Shown: positions 18,247-27,670, counted from the stretch's first letter. The stretch: DNA of 64,000 bases from TA-21 sp035620895 (GCA_035620895.1 DASPFY010000001.1:59234-123233); one strand, 5' to 3'. Numbers and translations: made by a program. The notes: generated by a model not told the origin, from the letters alone.

Positions 18247-18555
18247 ATGATTACTGCAGAAATAAGTCTAGTTCCTGTAGGATCTCGTTCAGGGACAAGT
18301 ATGAGTAAGGAAATAGCACTAGCTTTTGATGCAATCAGTGGAATCAAAGACCTGAAAGCAACCCTTACCCCACTTGGAACTCAAATTCAATCGAGTAGTA
18401 TGGTGGACATCTTGAATGCGATAAATATTGCGCATGAAGCTGTCAAGTCTTCAGGAATCCAGAGAATAATCTCAATTGTGCATATAGACGAAAGATTGGA
18501 TAAGGAACAAAATCTTGATCAGAAGGTTGATTCTGTCATGAACAAATTGAAGTGA
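18247..18555 (+). CDS. MTH1187/YkoF-type thiamine-binding protein
   Basis: 102 residues matching the UPF0045/MTH1187 family: ITAEISLVPVG start, SGTSMSKEIALAFDAI, LTPLGTQIQS and a C-terminal helix. The family forms ferredoxin-like folds that bind thiamine or HMP-like ligands. Other thiamine-related genes in the window are thiL (56407) and possibly the NCS1 permease (28847). Single gene, ATG start. Confidence 0.85.
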   Translation: MITAEISLVPVGSRSGTSMSKEIALAFDAISGIKDLKATLTPLGTQIQSSSMVDILNAINIAHEAVKSSGIQRIISIVHIDERLDKEQNLDQKVDSVMNKLK

Positions 18556-18696
18556 GGATTATTATAATTCTGTTATAAGATATCCTGAATAACTTATCAC
18601 TTATTTAAGTCAACAGAGTAAGATGTAATACATTTGTTTACCTTAACTGATTATTACCTGCGTATTCCCTGCACCTGTACCTGACTTGTTAGTCCT

Positions 18697-18909
18697 TTGA
18701 TTATGGATCAATTACCAATAAACAAAATGATAAATTTAGCGAAACAAGCTATGGAAAATTTAGTCCAATCGCCTTATTACTCGGGTGAGAGCACTTACAA
18801 ATACGACTTGAGGGACCATGTTCAGAGAGCTTATGTCGACAGGTACGATAATCACATATCGCCTCTTCAGCTTCTCCGATTACATTTACAAAGTGCTCGT
18901 AATAGCTAA
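18697..18909 (+). CDS. Hypothetical protein, 70 aa
   Basis: Small helical, polar protein (MINLAKQAMENLVQSPYYSG, then a Tyr/Arg-rich half DHVQRAYVDRYDNHISPL). No Cys motif, no membrane segment. The start could be the ATG two codons in (18703). I do not recognise it; composition suggests a real but lineage-specific gene. Confidence 0.6.
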   Translation: MIMDQLPINKMINLAKQAMENLVQSPYYSGESTYKYDLRDHVQRAYVDRYDNHISPLQLLRLHLQSARNS

Positions 18910-19218
18910 GCATACTTTATCTAAAACAACAAGACATAATACCATTTCCAAAATTATGATTTATTCCACAAATCCATTTAATTACCATTCTGAGAGATTG
19001 TTTGAGCTACTGTTATTGTTTCTCTTCTTTACAAGCTCTTACAGGTTAACAAGTCTACTGTAATAGTAGTATGGATATTTTGACATACGCCTGGTTTCTA
19101 CTAGAAGTTATCAAATGTAATTTTTAATCTATTTTGGCATACGTCAATATCAAAATATTCTAGGACTAATGATTGTGGACCGAATCAAATTTAAGTCCAA
19201 ACAAATAAGAAGAAGTGA

Positions 19219-19632
19219 TTGTTCAAACGACTAGGTGCCGCCATTCTTTTAGTTGAGGATTTACAAAAAAGCATAGCCTTCTATAGAGACACTCTTGAAT
19301 TGAAAATAAAGAACCAGTCATCTGATTGGGTTGAATTTCAAAATGAGGGTCAAGGTGCTGTATTAGCATTACATCCTGCACGCATAAAACAGAAAGGATT
19401 TTCTAACATGCTAGTTGGGTTCAATGTCAGTAACTTGGAATCTGTTTGTAAAAAGCTAGAAGATAAGCACGTCAAATTTCATAAGAAAATTGCCCAAGAA
19501 TCTTTTGGAAAGCATGCAATTATAGAGGATCCTGAAGGCCATCTAATATCAATTGTAGAGATTCCACCAAAGGATGAGCTGGATCAAATTCCGTATTATC
19601 ATGGATTTGCTCCCGTAGAAGGCTTGATGTAA
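19219..19632 (+). CDS. VOC/glyoxalase-superfamily protein
   Basis: 137 residues with the vicinal-oxygen-chelate beta-alpha-beta repeats: AAILLVEDLQKSIAFYRDTL at the start, MLVGFNVSNLESVCKKLEDK and EDPEGHLISIVEI at the end. Such domains act as metal-dependent dioxygenases, lyases or resistance proteins; His352-type metal ligands cannot be assigned with certainty (the Glu in ISIVEI fits the usual final ligand). Start TTG 19219. Confidence 0.85.
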   Translation: MFKRLGAAILLVEDLQKSIAFYRDTLELKIKNQSSDWVEFQNEGQGAVLALHPARIKQKGFSNMLVGFNVSNLESVCKKLEDKHVKFHKKIAQESFGKHAIIEDPEGHLISIVEIPPKDELDQIPYYHGFAPVEGLM

Positions 19633-19872
19633 TGTTACGAATTTAGCAATATCTAGTCTGTCACTCATACTTTAATCTTTTTAGAAGATTCAATCTTCCA
19701 GATGAAACCTATAAGAGGAACTAGATGTTTGAGACCCTAAGCAGAAAGGTCAACGAATACCAAGAAAGTAGTTAGACCTGTATTTTATTAATATTATCTC
19801 TTCGCAATACTCATTGGACTCGAACTAGCGCAATCAATTATAATAATAAGTTTGTTGAACTATAATAGTAAG

Positions 19873-20169
19873 ATGAGTGAATTTGCCTTTTTTCGATTCA
19901 AAAGCGCTAACATGTTAACTGACGATGAAGAGCGACATAGAGAAGAGATGATTAGTCTAACAGAACAGGTTCTTGATTCGAGAGGTATAGAATGTGATGC
20001 TAAGATTGCGAAGATCTCTGAGGATCGATTAAGAGACATACTTGAAGAAGTGAGAAGACTTCGAAGGAAAAAGAAAAAGAAGAATTACCTCCTATCAGAT
20101 GATATTAAACTAAATGAAGAACACAATGATATTGAAAATGATGAGGGGCAAGCTACCTACGTTAGGTAG
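19873..20169 (+). CDS. Hypothetical charged protein, 98 aa
   Basis: Mostly charged helix: a DDEERHREEMISLTEQVLDS region, then EDRLRDILEEVRRLRRKKKKKN followed by an acidic tail. Likely coiled-coil. I start at the ATG of MSEFAFF (19873); a TTG seven codons earlier is possible. It is followed 13 bases later by a membrane zinc protein on the same strand, so the two form a small operon. Function unknown. Confidence 0.65.
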   Translation: MSEFAFFRFKSANMLTDDEERHREEMISLTEQVLDSRGIECDAKIAKISEDRLRDILEEVRRLRRKKKKKNYLLSDDIKLNEEHNDIENDEGQATYVR

Positions 20170-20182
20170 AAGGTGACTGAAA

Positions 20183-20521
20183 ATGGATATGGATAATCTC
20201 ACGAATCGCTGGCTTGCAACTTTGGGTATAGGAGCCTTGATTTTCGGTTTGGCATTGTTTGTTTTACGAGTTCCTGTACGTACTATGCTCATTTTCTTTG
20301 CAATTGGAATACCTGTAGTTTTACTATGGCTATATGCTGATGAAAGGTCGCGCAGAGAAAAGAAAGAAATGGAACAGTTGGGCAAGATACAAGAACAACG
20401 CTGTATCTGCTCTGTTTGTAAACATGAACAAGCAGTAGTCTGTATGGATCAAAAGTGTCCGTGTTGCATTATTTTGAAAGGTGATAGTATTATAGGACAT
20501 TCCATCAACCCTCTTCAATAG
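20183..20521 (+). CDS. Two-helix membrane protein with C-terminal cysteine cluster
   Basis: Two membrane helices (WLATLGIGALIFGLALFVL and TMLIFFAIGIPVVLLWLYA) are followed by a charged linker and a Cys-rich end (RCICSVCKHEQAVVC then KCPCC), seven Cys in ~25 residues, enough for a zinc ribbon plus extra ligands. ATG at 20183. The domain should face the cytoplasm by the positive-inside rule. Possibly a metal-binding or ubiquitin-like adaptor; no family recognised. Confidence 0.75.
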   Translation: MDMDNLTNRWLATLGIGALIFGLALFVLRVPVRTMLIFFAIGIPVVLLWLYADERSRREKKEMEQLGKIQEQRCICSVCKHEQAVVCMDQKCPCCIILKGDSIIGHSINPLQ

Positions 20522-20984
20522 TAAAAAATCTTATGCATTCTGTTGAATTATGATGATAGAAAAGAAAGATTTCTATTACTATGTTACTATTGAATAATAT
20601 CTCTCTTTTAAAGTATCATTATTTAATTAAGCTCAATCTCAATAGGAGTTCAGAAATTCTGGTAAAGTCTTTAACTTGGTAATTATCTTTGATTCATTAA
20701 AGAATTACAGACATAAAAATTTAGTAAAAAATCTGAACTATCTATAAGCAAAAAATAAAAAATAAATAAACAACAGGTCCAGCAGTATAAATTGCAATAA
20801 ACTCTGGCTAATGCAACTCTAGAAATGAATACTTGGAATCTTACTTGTTGGTTAATTACTTGATATTTAATTTCTTATTAACACATAATCATGATGGTCA
20901 TATTGACTAAATTTCAAAATAAAACATTTACATTAGCATTTTTAGCAACAAATACTTAAAAATGAATTAAGTTTAAAGTAAGAT
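20522..20984. other. Intergenic region upstream of the KAP NTPase
   Basis: About 460 AT-rich bases with no coding frame I can support. A TATA-like ACTTAAAAA lies ~30 bases before the GTG at 20985 and probably drives the KAP gene. Confidence 0.45.
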
Positions 20985-23138
20985 GTGATTTTGTCCACAG
21001 AGGATGAACTATTTCAAAGAGGATTAATCTTAACTGATGACATCGCGAGTGATCCGATGCTTGATTTCAATTTATATTCTAATGCTATAGTCAACATTGT
21101 AAGAAACTCTCATCCAAAATTTACTATCGGAATTTTCGGTGATTGGGGAGCAGGCAAGACTACTTTGATAAATTCTGTTGACAAGGCCCTTCAAACTGAT
21201 AAAGATTTGATCAGAATAAAACTCGAAGCATGGCGTTACAAACGGGAACAATTTCCGCTGGTTTCATTGTTGAAAAGCATTGCATACGCGTTACCGGCTG
21301 AGAAACAATTTGAAGAGTTAAAACAGAAGCTAGAAACAAGTGCAATAAATTTTCTTAAGAAGACTCCGGACATCCTTACATCAATTATCTCCAAGTATGC
21401 ATCAGAAGAGGATGAAATTTCACATGAAATGTTTGAATCTTTTAAGAGAGAATTAAACTCAAAGATCCAACTAATTGCAGAATTGGATAGGGACACAGTC
21501 TACTTTGATGGTTTTGAGGAAATCAAAAAGGAAATAAGGAATCTCCGTCTAAATAATCCTGCGTTCAGGATCATTGTATTTGTTGATGACTTGGATAAAT
21601 GTTCTCCAAAGAAGGCTTTTGAAATATTAGAACTCATAAGAGTACTTCATGATATTGAGGGTTTTGTTTACATTATTGGAATAAGTCATGACATGATCAT
21701 CAAGTTAAGTAACATCGAAAATAATGAAACAAGTAACAATGGAGAACATTACATTAAGAAATTGATTCAAATACCAATAACTTTACCTAAATGGAGTAAC
21801 CAGGATATTGTAAACCTGGTGAAAGAATTGGTAAAAAAAGGCATGATTCATGATAAATTCAAAGATGTTGTAGACAAGAATATAGAGCTAATTTCAGTGG
21901 CAATAGATAATAATCCTAGAGAGATTAAAAGATTCTTAAACAACTTCTTTGTAGCCCATGAAATTTTTTCTGGTAAGAAAAATTTTGAGGCCAAAGAGTT
22001 GATTTTTTCTGGTAAGAAAAATTTTGAGGCCAAAGAGTTGCTACTAATTCAAGCCATTCATTTACGATGGAACAAGTTTTATAACATATTAGTAAAATCA
22101 GATGATTCATTCTTTAAGGGATTAGATAAGTATTTGAAGATGGATGACGAAACACGTTTGAAGAGTTTGGATTTGTACGAAGGAAAAAAAGACGAAGGTG
22201 ATATGATGGTATGGAAAGTGTTACGAGATTTTAAAACAGATTCGGATTTATGGAATTTTTTGGTACAAAATTCAGATGCCTTAAGGAACGTACGGGATTG
22301 GAATATCTATACACGTGCTATAGAAATGGCTGTAGAACCAACCAACCTACATAAGAAAACCATAAACTATGAAGCTGTAAAGTTACTTCAAAGTGGAAAG
22401 ATTAATGAGTTCAATGATAAAAGGGCGATTGAATTTAAGATTTTATCTATGAGAGAAGCGGATTTGAGGGATGCGGATTTGAGGGATGCGGATTTGAGGG
22501 ATGCGGATTTGAGGGATGCGGATTTGAGGGATGCGGATTTGAGGGATGCGGATTTGAGGGATGCGGATTTGATGGGTGCTAATCTAAGTGGTAGCGACCT
22601 TGATGGTGCGGATTTGATGGGTGCTAATCTAAGTGGTGCGGATTTGATGGGTGCTAATCTAAGTGGTGCTCGACTGGTAGGCACCAATCTTGGTGGTGCT
22701 GATTTAGTAGGAGCCCGTCTATGGGGAGCTAATCTAGTGAGTACTCGTCTATGGGGAGCTAATCTAAGAGATGCTCATTTAGTGGGTGCCAAATTGGTTG
22801 GAGCTAATCTAGGTGGTGCTCGACTGGTAGGAGCTAATCTAGGTGGTGCTCGACTGGTGGGGGTTGATCTTGGCGGCGCTGATCTTAAGCATACTGAATT
22901 AACAAACTCAATTATAATAAATCCTAACTATGAATCGTTAACCGTAAATTCCAGTACTGAATTTAATAATGCTACAATCGATGATTCCCAATTCATTGAT
23001 TATATAACCCAATATACTAGAAATGTGCCTCAGAAGATTAAGGATAAGAAGAAACTGAGAAGAGAATTGGCTAAAAAAGGCGTTAGCGAAGAAAATATTG
23101 AAGATTTATTGACTATTTCAAAACTTCCTGAAGAATGA
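20985..23138 (+). CDS. KAP-family P-loop NTPase with pentapeptide repeats
   Basis: 717 residues. KAP NTPase domain ~20-390: Walker A GDWGAGKT at 52-59, Walker B IIVFVDDLDKCSP with D201/D202, then IYIIGISH-type sensor (GFVYIIGISHDMII) and NPREIKRFLNNF. There is a perfect tandem duplication of 13 residues (IFSGKKNFEAKEL twice; DNA 21963-22001 and 22002-22040). Residues ~492-640 are pentapeptide repeats A(D/N)LXX, starting with seven identical ADLRD copies. The C-terminal ~80 residues are charged. KAP ATPases include proteins that block phage growth or organise membrane complexes; this one lacks the membrane helices inserted in many KAP proteins. GTG start. Confidence 0.9.
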   Translation: MILSTEDELFQRGLILTDDIASDPMLDFNLYSNAIVNIVRNSHPKFTIGIFGDWGAGKTTLINSVDKALQTDKDLIRIKLEAWRYKREQFPLVSLLKSIAYALPAEKQFEELKQKLETSAINFLKKTPDILTSIISKYASEEDEISHEMFESFKRELNSKIQLIAELDRDTVYFDGFEEIKKEIRNLRLNNPAFRIIVFVDDLDKCSPKKAFEILELIRVLHDIEGFVYIIGISHDMIIKLSNIENNETSNNGEHYIKKLIQIPITLPKWSNQDIVNLVKELVKKGMIHDKFKDVVDKNIELISVAIDNNPREIKRFLNNFFVAHEIFSGKKNFEAKELIFSGKKNFEAKELLLIQAIHLRWNKFYNILVKSDDSFFKGLDKYLKMDDETRLKSLDLYEGKKDEGDMMVWKVLRDFKTDSDLWNFLVQNSDALRNVRDWNIYTRAIEMAVEPTNLHKKTINYEAVKLLQSGKINEFNDKRAIEFKILSMREADLRDADLRDADLRDADLRDADLRDADLRDADLRDADLMGANLSGSDLDGADLMGANLSGADLMGANLSGARLVGTNLGGADLVGARLWGANLVSTRLWGANLRDAHLVGAKLVGANLGGARLVGANLGGARLVGVDLGGADLKHTELTNSIIINPNYESLTVNSSTEFNNATIDDSQFIDYITQYTRNVPQKIKDKKKLRRELAKKGVSEENIEDLLTISKLPEE
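21963..22040 (+). repeat. Perfect 39-bp tandem duplication within the KAP gene
   Basis: Two 39-base units back to back (21963-22001, 22002-22040), in frame, adding 13 residues. The identity implies recent origin. Confidence 0.85.
22458..22562 (+). repeat. Seven identical 15-bp repeats encoding ADLRD
   Basis: The unit GCGGATTTGAGGGAT is repeated seven times without variation, whereas the following pentapeptide codons have diverged. It encodes one full coil and a half of a pentapeptide beta-helix. Likely expanded by slippage, so copy number may vary between strains. Confidence 0.85.
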
Positions 23139-23214
23139 GACAGGTAATCACTAAATTCATCTCATGGGCAATGAATGGTCAAATTTGCAGGACAATTTCG
23201 TATACACTCATGCC

Positions 23215-23829
23215 TCATTTGTATGTATAAAATGTATTTAACATTCTATCAATGGTCGGTAGATATTTTGAAAACCTCTCATTATCCGATTTGTAAGTCA
23301 CCAAATATGCCTTAGTGTCTTCCTTAAACCAGATCTGCATTGCCTTTCGCACATTTTGAGTGTTATCGGTTGCCGTAAAGATAATCATATGCGCCGGGTG
23401 ACCTAGAAAAATGGTTTCAACAGATTCCTGTGTTTGGAAGTCTGGATATAGTTTTTTGAGGGTACTAAGTTGGTTCTGTGTTATCGAAGCCAGTGTCGTA
23501 TTTGACCCTACTTGTATTACCATAATACCAAGATCTGCCGGATTTGTATCAGAATTACTCTCCTTTGGAGCATGAAATGTAACCGATTTGTCTAGGTGTT
23601 GAGCCCTTTCCCAATCATGAGGGTATTTAATACTAAATCCAGTAATAAGATCATCATATGTAAGAAATTCTGTTTCAATGGACATAGGAATTATCGGATT
23701 TTGGTGAATTGAGCCAGATGCCAGGTTATTATCACGATAGTCAATAATCAGAAAGATTGAGAAAATTGAAAGAACAGATAATGCAATTGATATTCTGTTC
23801 TGATTAATATCATCAAATATTGATGCCAT
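23215..23829 (-). CDS. Secreted PsbP-like protein
   Basis: A membrane anchor or signal (residues ~14-32, ISIALSVLSIFSIFLIIDY) followed by a PsbP/DUF1795-type extracellular domain: YDDLITGFSIKYPHDWERAQ, IMVIQVGSNTTLASITQNQL, GHPAHMIIFTAT and AYLVTYKSDNERFSKYLPTI. It is a paralogue of the protein at 4525-5172. Converges with the KAP gene. Role in these archaea unknown. Confidence 0.8.
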   Translation of the reverse strand: MASIFDDINQNRISIALSVLSIFSIFLIIDYRDNNLASGSIHQNPIIPMSIETEFLTYDDLITGFSIKYPHDWERAQHLDKSVTFHAPKESNSDTNPADLGIMVIQVGSNTTLASITQNQLSTLKKLYPDFQTQESVETIFLGHPAHMIIFTATDNTQNVRKAMQIWFKEDTKAYLVTYKSDNERFSKYLPTIDRMLNTFYTYK

Positions 23830-24027
23830 CTATTTTCTAATATTGATTATGTGCAGACTCTTAAATATTCTTAAGAATGGTCGTCATATTATTAACAAGA
23901 TCAATAATATGAAATGAATGTACCATATTGGTAAAGATTGTTTCTAGATATCGGTAAATTTGTGGATGAGTATCTTAGTCTCAATTTGGCTGTAAAATTC
24001 TTAAAATCTTCTATTATTACCGTTAGG

Positions 24028-24540
24028 TTATCTTGATTTTAGTCTCTTTACAAGTTGCATTCTCGCATTAATTAGATGAATTTGCTCTTCAAGTAATTTC
24101 CTGTAACCCTTCAAGAGCTTTTCTTCATCACGGTAGTTTCTCTTTTTAATTTCCGTCATGGTATCTTCAAAACCCTTGACTACATTTTCTACATAACCAC
24201 CAAGAGCTTGGATATCTCTAGCATCTCTCTTTGCCCCCACGGTAAATGTTTCTTCAGCCTTATCTCTGATTTCTTGAGCTTTCTTGCCCATGGAAAGAAT
24301 CACATCTTTGAATGAATTAGTAGCATCCTTTAGACTATTTACTATAAAGTCATAATCTTCGATCTTGACGTTTGTATTTGATTTTCTAACTGTTTTTTCT
24401 GAATTTATCGATTTAGTATTGTTGTCTTTAGTTGAAATTTCAGAGTCTGACCCTTCATCCTGAATATTAGTATCCTTATTTGTAATCGATTCACTCACTT
24501 TGTCTTCTGAGTTAGTTCCATTTTTAATTTTTTTCTTCAT
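24028..24540 (-). CDS. Coiled-coil protein, 170 aa
   Basis: N-terminal ~60 residues are low-complexity, Ser/Asp/Asn/Lys-rich and likely disordered; residues ~65-170 are long helices (IVNSLKDATNSFKDVILSMG, RDKAEETFTVGAKRDARD, DEEKLLKGYRKLLEEQIHLI) with apolipoprotein-like character. I start at MKKKIKNG (24540); the upstream extension to 24597 is hydrophobic and unlike it. Bases 24382-24486, encoding most of the disordered part, recur nearly unchanged at 37029-37133 inside a recombinase remnant. Confidence 0.75.
   Translation of the reverse strand: MKKKIKNGTNSEDKVSESITNKDTNIQDEGSDSEISTKDNNTKSINSEKTVRKSNTNVKIEDYDFIVNSLKDATNSFKDVILSMGKKAQEIRDKAEETFTVGAKRDARDIQALGGYVENVVKGFEDTMTEIKKRNYRDEEKLLKGYRKLLEEQIHLINARMQLVKRLKSR
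24382..24486 (-). repeat. 105-bp repeat, copy 1 (in the coiled-coil gene)
   Basis: Matches 37029-37133 in the same orientation over 105 bases with two mismatches that I can count. Both copies are translated in the same reading frame. This copy sits inside an intact gene and is probably the source. Confidence 0.9.
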
Positions 24541-24713
24541 TGAGTAATAGTACAAATGGGAAACCAGATATATAACCGTGAGATTGAGGCATTTCAATCC
24601 TAATTTCTGGTATTATATTCACAGATTTTTTCTAAAACTGAAGAGTAGGTGAACCCGTCATAATCAGATAATGTGTTTTAGATTTAAATTATCCTTTAGA
24701 CTAACGGTTTTTT

Positions 24714-25025
24714 ATGTCTGAAGTACAACAGAATACACAACCACAAAGAGAAGGACCCCGCGATTCTATATACATAGGCAAGAAACCACTAATGGCATAT
24801 GTGACATCCACACTCATTCAACTAGCAAATCAACCATCAGTTACCATAAAAGCAAGAGGCTTAAGTATTGGAAGAGCAGTCGATGTTTCACAAATAATTC
24901 TAAAGAGAATGGAAAATGCAGGGTACACAATAGGTGATGTTAGAATAGGATCAGAAACACTCCAAGCAGAAGATGGCAGAACAAGGAATGTCTCTACAAT
25001 AGAAATTGAAGTAAAGAAAGCATAG
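24714..25025 (+). CDS. albA: Alba chromatin/RNA-binding protein
   Basis: 103 residues with a disordered 15-residue head, then the Alba fold: SIYIGKKPLMAYVTSTLIQL, ARGLSIGRAVDVSQIILKRM and a C-terminal strand VSTIEIEVKK. The family Lys (acetylation and DNA contact) lies in IGKKPLMAYV (K23/K24). Alba is a dimeric nucleic-acid-binding architectural protein of archaeal chromatin. ATG start follows TTTTTT-rich DNA. Confidence 0.95.
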   Translation: MSEVQQNTQPQREGPRDSIYIGKKPLMAYVTSTLIQLANQPSVTIKARGLSIGRAVDVSQIILKRMENAGYTIGDVRIGSETLQAEDGRTRNVSTIEIEVKKA

Positions 25026-25070
25026 AGCTTTCTCCTTACTTTTTGTTATTATATCTATCAAGGTTGATAA

Positions 25071-25700
25071 TTGGAAAAAATTGCAGCACTTTATCTTGCC
25101 CATCTAAATCCAGTTACAAATTCGCATGAAAAAATAATTTCTCAACTAGCTAAAGATTATCATGTATATGTTTTTCCAGTAGTTTTTGTAAAAGAAGGTA
25201 GAGAAGTAAATACAAGAACTTTTCCGTTTTCATATGAATTGAGAAAGAAGATGCTACTAAGCTTGTTTAATAGCCATGACAATATAGAAATTTTGCCTAA
25301 TTATAGGTTCATATCTCCATTCATCAAATATCTTCCACCCCTCCTCTCACCATATTCATGGTCGTTGCGAAGTGGAATCTTACGTGATGTTGTGGAAGAC
25401 CGATTTATTTCGTATACTGGCGACAAGGCTGAGAGGATAGCTTTGCGCTTCTATAATCTTCATCCTATAAAGGCAAAAAGGCTAGAAATATCTTCATCAA
25501 ATGTAAAAGAATTATTGTACAGAGAAGCGCTAGATCAGGTTAGTAAATCCTCCAAAGAATCATGGCAAAAGATGGTACCAAAGAACGTTGTAAATATAAT
25601 CATGGAGAACTGGAAAATTGTGGAAAAGTATGCCCAATCTGCAGACAAAACTATCAAAATTTTTGGAATGAAGTTCCCTGAAGAAGGCATTCTCAACTAG
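25071..25700 (+). CDS. Cytidylyltransferase-like nucleotidyltransferase
   Basis: Rossmann-type nucleotidyltransferase with the N-terminal ALYLAHLNPVTNSHEKII segment, where LNPVTNSH corresponds to the HxGH-containing loop of the family (the first His is replaced by Asn, the second kept). ISSSNVKELL near residue ~143 resembles the ISST/S-x-R substrate loop. Members include NMN and pantetheine-phosphate adenylyltransferases; which one is not clear. Start TTG 25071, ~45 bases after alba. Confidence 0.7.
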   Translation: MEKIAALYLAHLNPVTNSHEKIISQLAKDYHVYVFPVVFVKEGREVNTRTFPFSYELRKKMLLSLFNSHDNIEILPNYRFISPFIKYLPPLLSPYSWSLRSGILRDVVEDRFISYTGDKAERIALRFYNLHPIKAKRLEISSSNVKELLYREALDQVSKSSKESWQKMVPKNVVNIIMENWKIVEKYAQSADKTIKIFGMKFPEEGILN

Positions 25701-25756
25701 AAGCCCTCAATACAAAGATTTGAATACTTTTATTATCCAATTATTGACTTGCCATT

Positions 25757-26674
25757 ATGAAGGATAAGGGTGTTGACTTTGTCTGGTTCGATGGACAATA
25801 TCTCAAATGGGAAGAGGCCAAGGTTCCAATCTTTGTACATGCCCTTCACTATGGAACGGCGGTCTTTGAAGGAATCCGTGCATATCCATCTGATGATAAT
25901 TTATACATATTCAGACTCAGGGAACATATGGATAGACTGCGTAAATCAGCTAATGTCTATTCCTTTACAACTAAATTTTCAGTTGACGAACTTTGCAAAG
26001 CTGCTGTGGACCTGATTCGAAAAAACGGTATAAGAAAATCGTGTTACATTAGGCCACTTACATTTGTTGGTATGCATGGAATAGATCTAAATGTAACCAA
26101 GAATTCTCCGACACATACAACAATCATAATTTTCCCATTTGCAAAATATTTTAAGGGTGATGGGATCTCTGCATGCATTTCTTCTTGGAGAAGAATTGAC
26201 GATGAGTCCATACCTCCGATGGCAAAGGCTTCTGGCAATTATCTTAATTCTGTATTAGCCACCCAAGAATGCAGACGAAATGGATATGACGAATCTATAC
26301 TTCTTGATAAGAATGGATGTGTCAGCGAAGCGTCCGGAGAAAATATTTTTGTTGTTAGAAAAGGAAAACTTCATACACCCCAGTTATCAGATTCAATATT
26401 AGAAGGAATTACAAGAAATACTGCCATAACAATTGCAGGGGAGTTGGGATACGATGTTGTTGAACGTCCCATCTCGAGGACAGAATTGTATCTTGCTGAT
26501 GAGATATTTCTAACGGGAACTGCCGCTGAAATAATTGCAATTACAAAGATCGATGGAAATATAATTGGAGATGGAAGAGAGGGGACCATGACAAGAAGTA
26601 TAAGAGAAAATTACGAAAGAATTGTGATTGGGAATTCTGAGAAATTTATGGGATGGCTAACGCCAACTTGGTAA
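25757..26674 (+). CDS. ilvE: Branched-chain amino acid aminotransferase
   Basis: 305 residues, fold type IV PLP aminotransferase: WFDGQYLKWEEAKVPIFVHALHYG start, GTAVFEGIRAY, RLREHMDRLRKSANVY, the YIRPLTFVG strand, PLP Lys in MAKASGNYLNS and SEASGENIFVV, TPQLSDSILEGITRN. It catalyses the last step of valine, isoleucine and leucine synthesis and complements leuCD at 60.8-62.9 kb. It overlaps the next gene by 22 bases, indicating co-translation. Confidence 0.93.
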   Translation: MKDKGVDFVWFDGQYLKWEEAKVPIFVHALHYGTAVFEGIRAYPSDDNLYIFRLREHMDRLRKSANVYSFTTKFSVDELCKAAVDLIRKNGIRKSCYIRPLTFVGMHGIDLNVTKNSPTHTTIIIFPFAKYFKGDGISACISSWRRIDDESIPPMAKASGNYLNSVLATQECRRNGYDESILLDKNGCVSEASGENIFVVRKGKLHTPQLSDSILEGITRNTAITIAGELGYDVVERPISRTELYLADEIFLTGTAAEIIAITKIDGNIIGDGREGTMTRSIRENYERIVIGNSEKFMGWLTPTW

Positions 26675-27636
26675 GAAAAAAGAGCACTGGATCAAAAATT
26701 GGTGTAATTGGAGTAGGCGGTTGGGGAAAGAATCATGTTAGGGTTCTCTACAATATGGGAGTCCTTGGAGCTGTTTGTGATCTGTCCGCACATCGTGCAA
26801 AAGAAATAGCAGAAAAGTACGATACAAAATTTTATTCTTCTGTAAAGGATCTTTTTTCTAACGAACGAGGATTGGATGCCTGTCTAGTATGTACACCTAC
26901 TAAATCACATCTATCAGTAGTAAAGGAGGTGATTCAAAATGGTTGCCATGCATTTGTGGAAAAACCACTTTCATTTTCATCAAGGGAATGTGAAGAGATG
27001 ACTGAATTGGCCGACAAAGCCAAGGTGAAGTTGACATGCGGATATGTCGAAAGATTTAATCCTGCTGTGCAGGATTTGAAGAATATAATTCAACAACAGG
27101 CATACGGTGATCTTTTGATGATGGAGTTTCACAGGGAAAACAGAATGCCTCTACATATCAAGGATGTGGGCGTGATTTATGATACGTCTGTTCACGACAT
27201 CGATACTGCAATGTTTCTTTTCGGCAAGGGTCCAAAAATGGTCTTTGCTAGAGCGGGAAAAAAGTTTCATTCGTTCGAGGATTTCGCAACGATAATGCTG
27301 GGATTTGATAATCAAAAGGTTGCGATAATTGCATCGAATTGGGTGACTCCAAGGAAGGTTAGAACATTCTCTGCTGTATGTACGGAAGGCACTGTAAACG
27401 GTGATTTTATTACGCAAGAGATAAGAATTGATCATGGTGACACAACCATCATTCCTAGAAGACAACAGTTTCAGGAACCTCTTGTGTTAGAATTACAGAG
27501 TTTTGTTGAAGTCATAGAAGGTAGGAGGAAACAGCCAGTTGTTACCTCTGTGGAAGCCACAAATGTGACAAAAGTAGCTGAAGCAGCACTTCTTTCGAGT
27601 GAAACAGGTTCACCAATTTATTTGGAATTGAAATGA
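26653..27636 (+). CDS. Gfo/Idh/MocA-family sugar dehydrogenase (WlbA-like)
   Basis: NAD-binding Rossmann start (IGVIGVGGWGKNHVRVLYNM), the family motif VEKPLSFSSRECEEM (EKP) and a catalytic VIYDTSVHDIDTAMFLFG with Asp-x3-His. Closest in style to UDP-GlcNAc/GlcNAcA 3-dehydrogenases of envelope glycan pathways. Two genes downstream is a WlbB-like acyltransferase (28037), which fits a UDP-2,3-diacetamido-sugar pathway. A dedicated aminotransferase for the middle step is not next to it. Confidence 0.85.
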   Translation: MANANLVRKKSTGSKIGVIGVGGWGKNHVRVLYNMGVLGAVCDLSAHRAKEIAEKYDTKFYSSVKDLFSNERGLDACLVCTPTKSHLSVVKEVIQNGCHAFVEKPLSFSSRECEEMTELADKAKVKLTCGYVERFNPAVQDLKNIIQQQAYGDLLMMEFHRENRMPLHIKDVGVIYDTSVHDIDTAMFLFGKGPKMVFARAGKKFHSFEDFATIMLGFDNQKVAIIASNWVTPRKVRTFSAVCTEGTVNGDFITQEIRIDHGDTTIIPRRQQFQEPLVLELQSFVEVIEGRRKQPVVTSVEATNVTKVAEAALLSSETGSPIYLELK

Positions 27637-27670
27637 AATAATAAGATGTGCTAACCATGATGAAGTAATC

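Noticed and set aside
18818..19063. 81-codon frame overlapping the 70-aa hypothetical gene
   Set aside because: Out-of-frame overlap with poor composition; the ATG gene at 18697 explains the region better.
22458..22562. Tandem 15-bp units considered as a CRISPR or satellite array
   Set aside because: No spacers between units, and they lie in frame within a coding sequence as pentapeptide codons.
22388..22687. Long antisense frame opposite the KAP pentapeptide repeats
   Set aside because: It is the complement of a tandem repeat, so it stays open automatically and encodes low-complexity Ser/Leu/Ala repeats.
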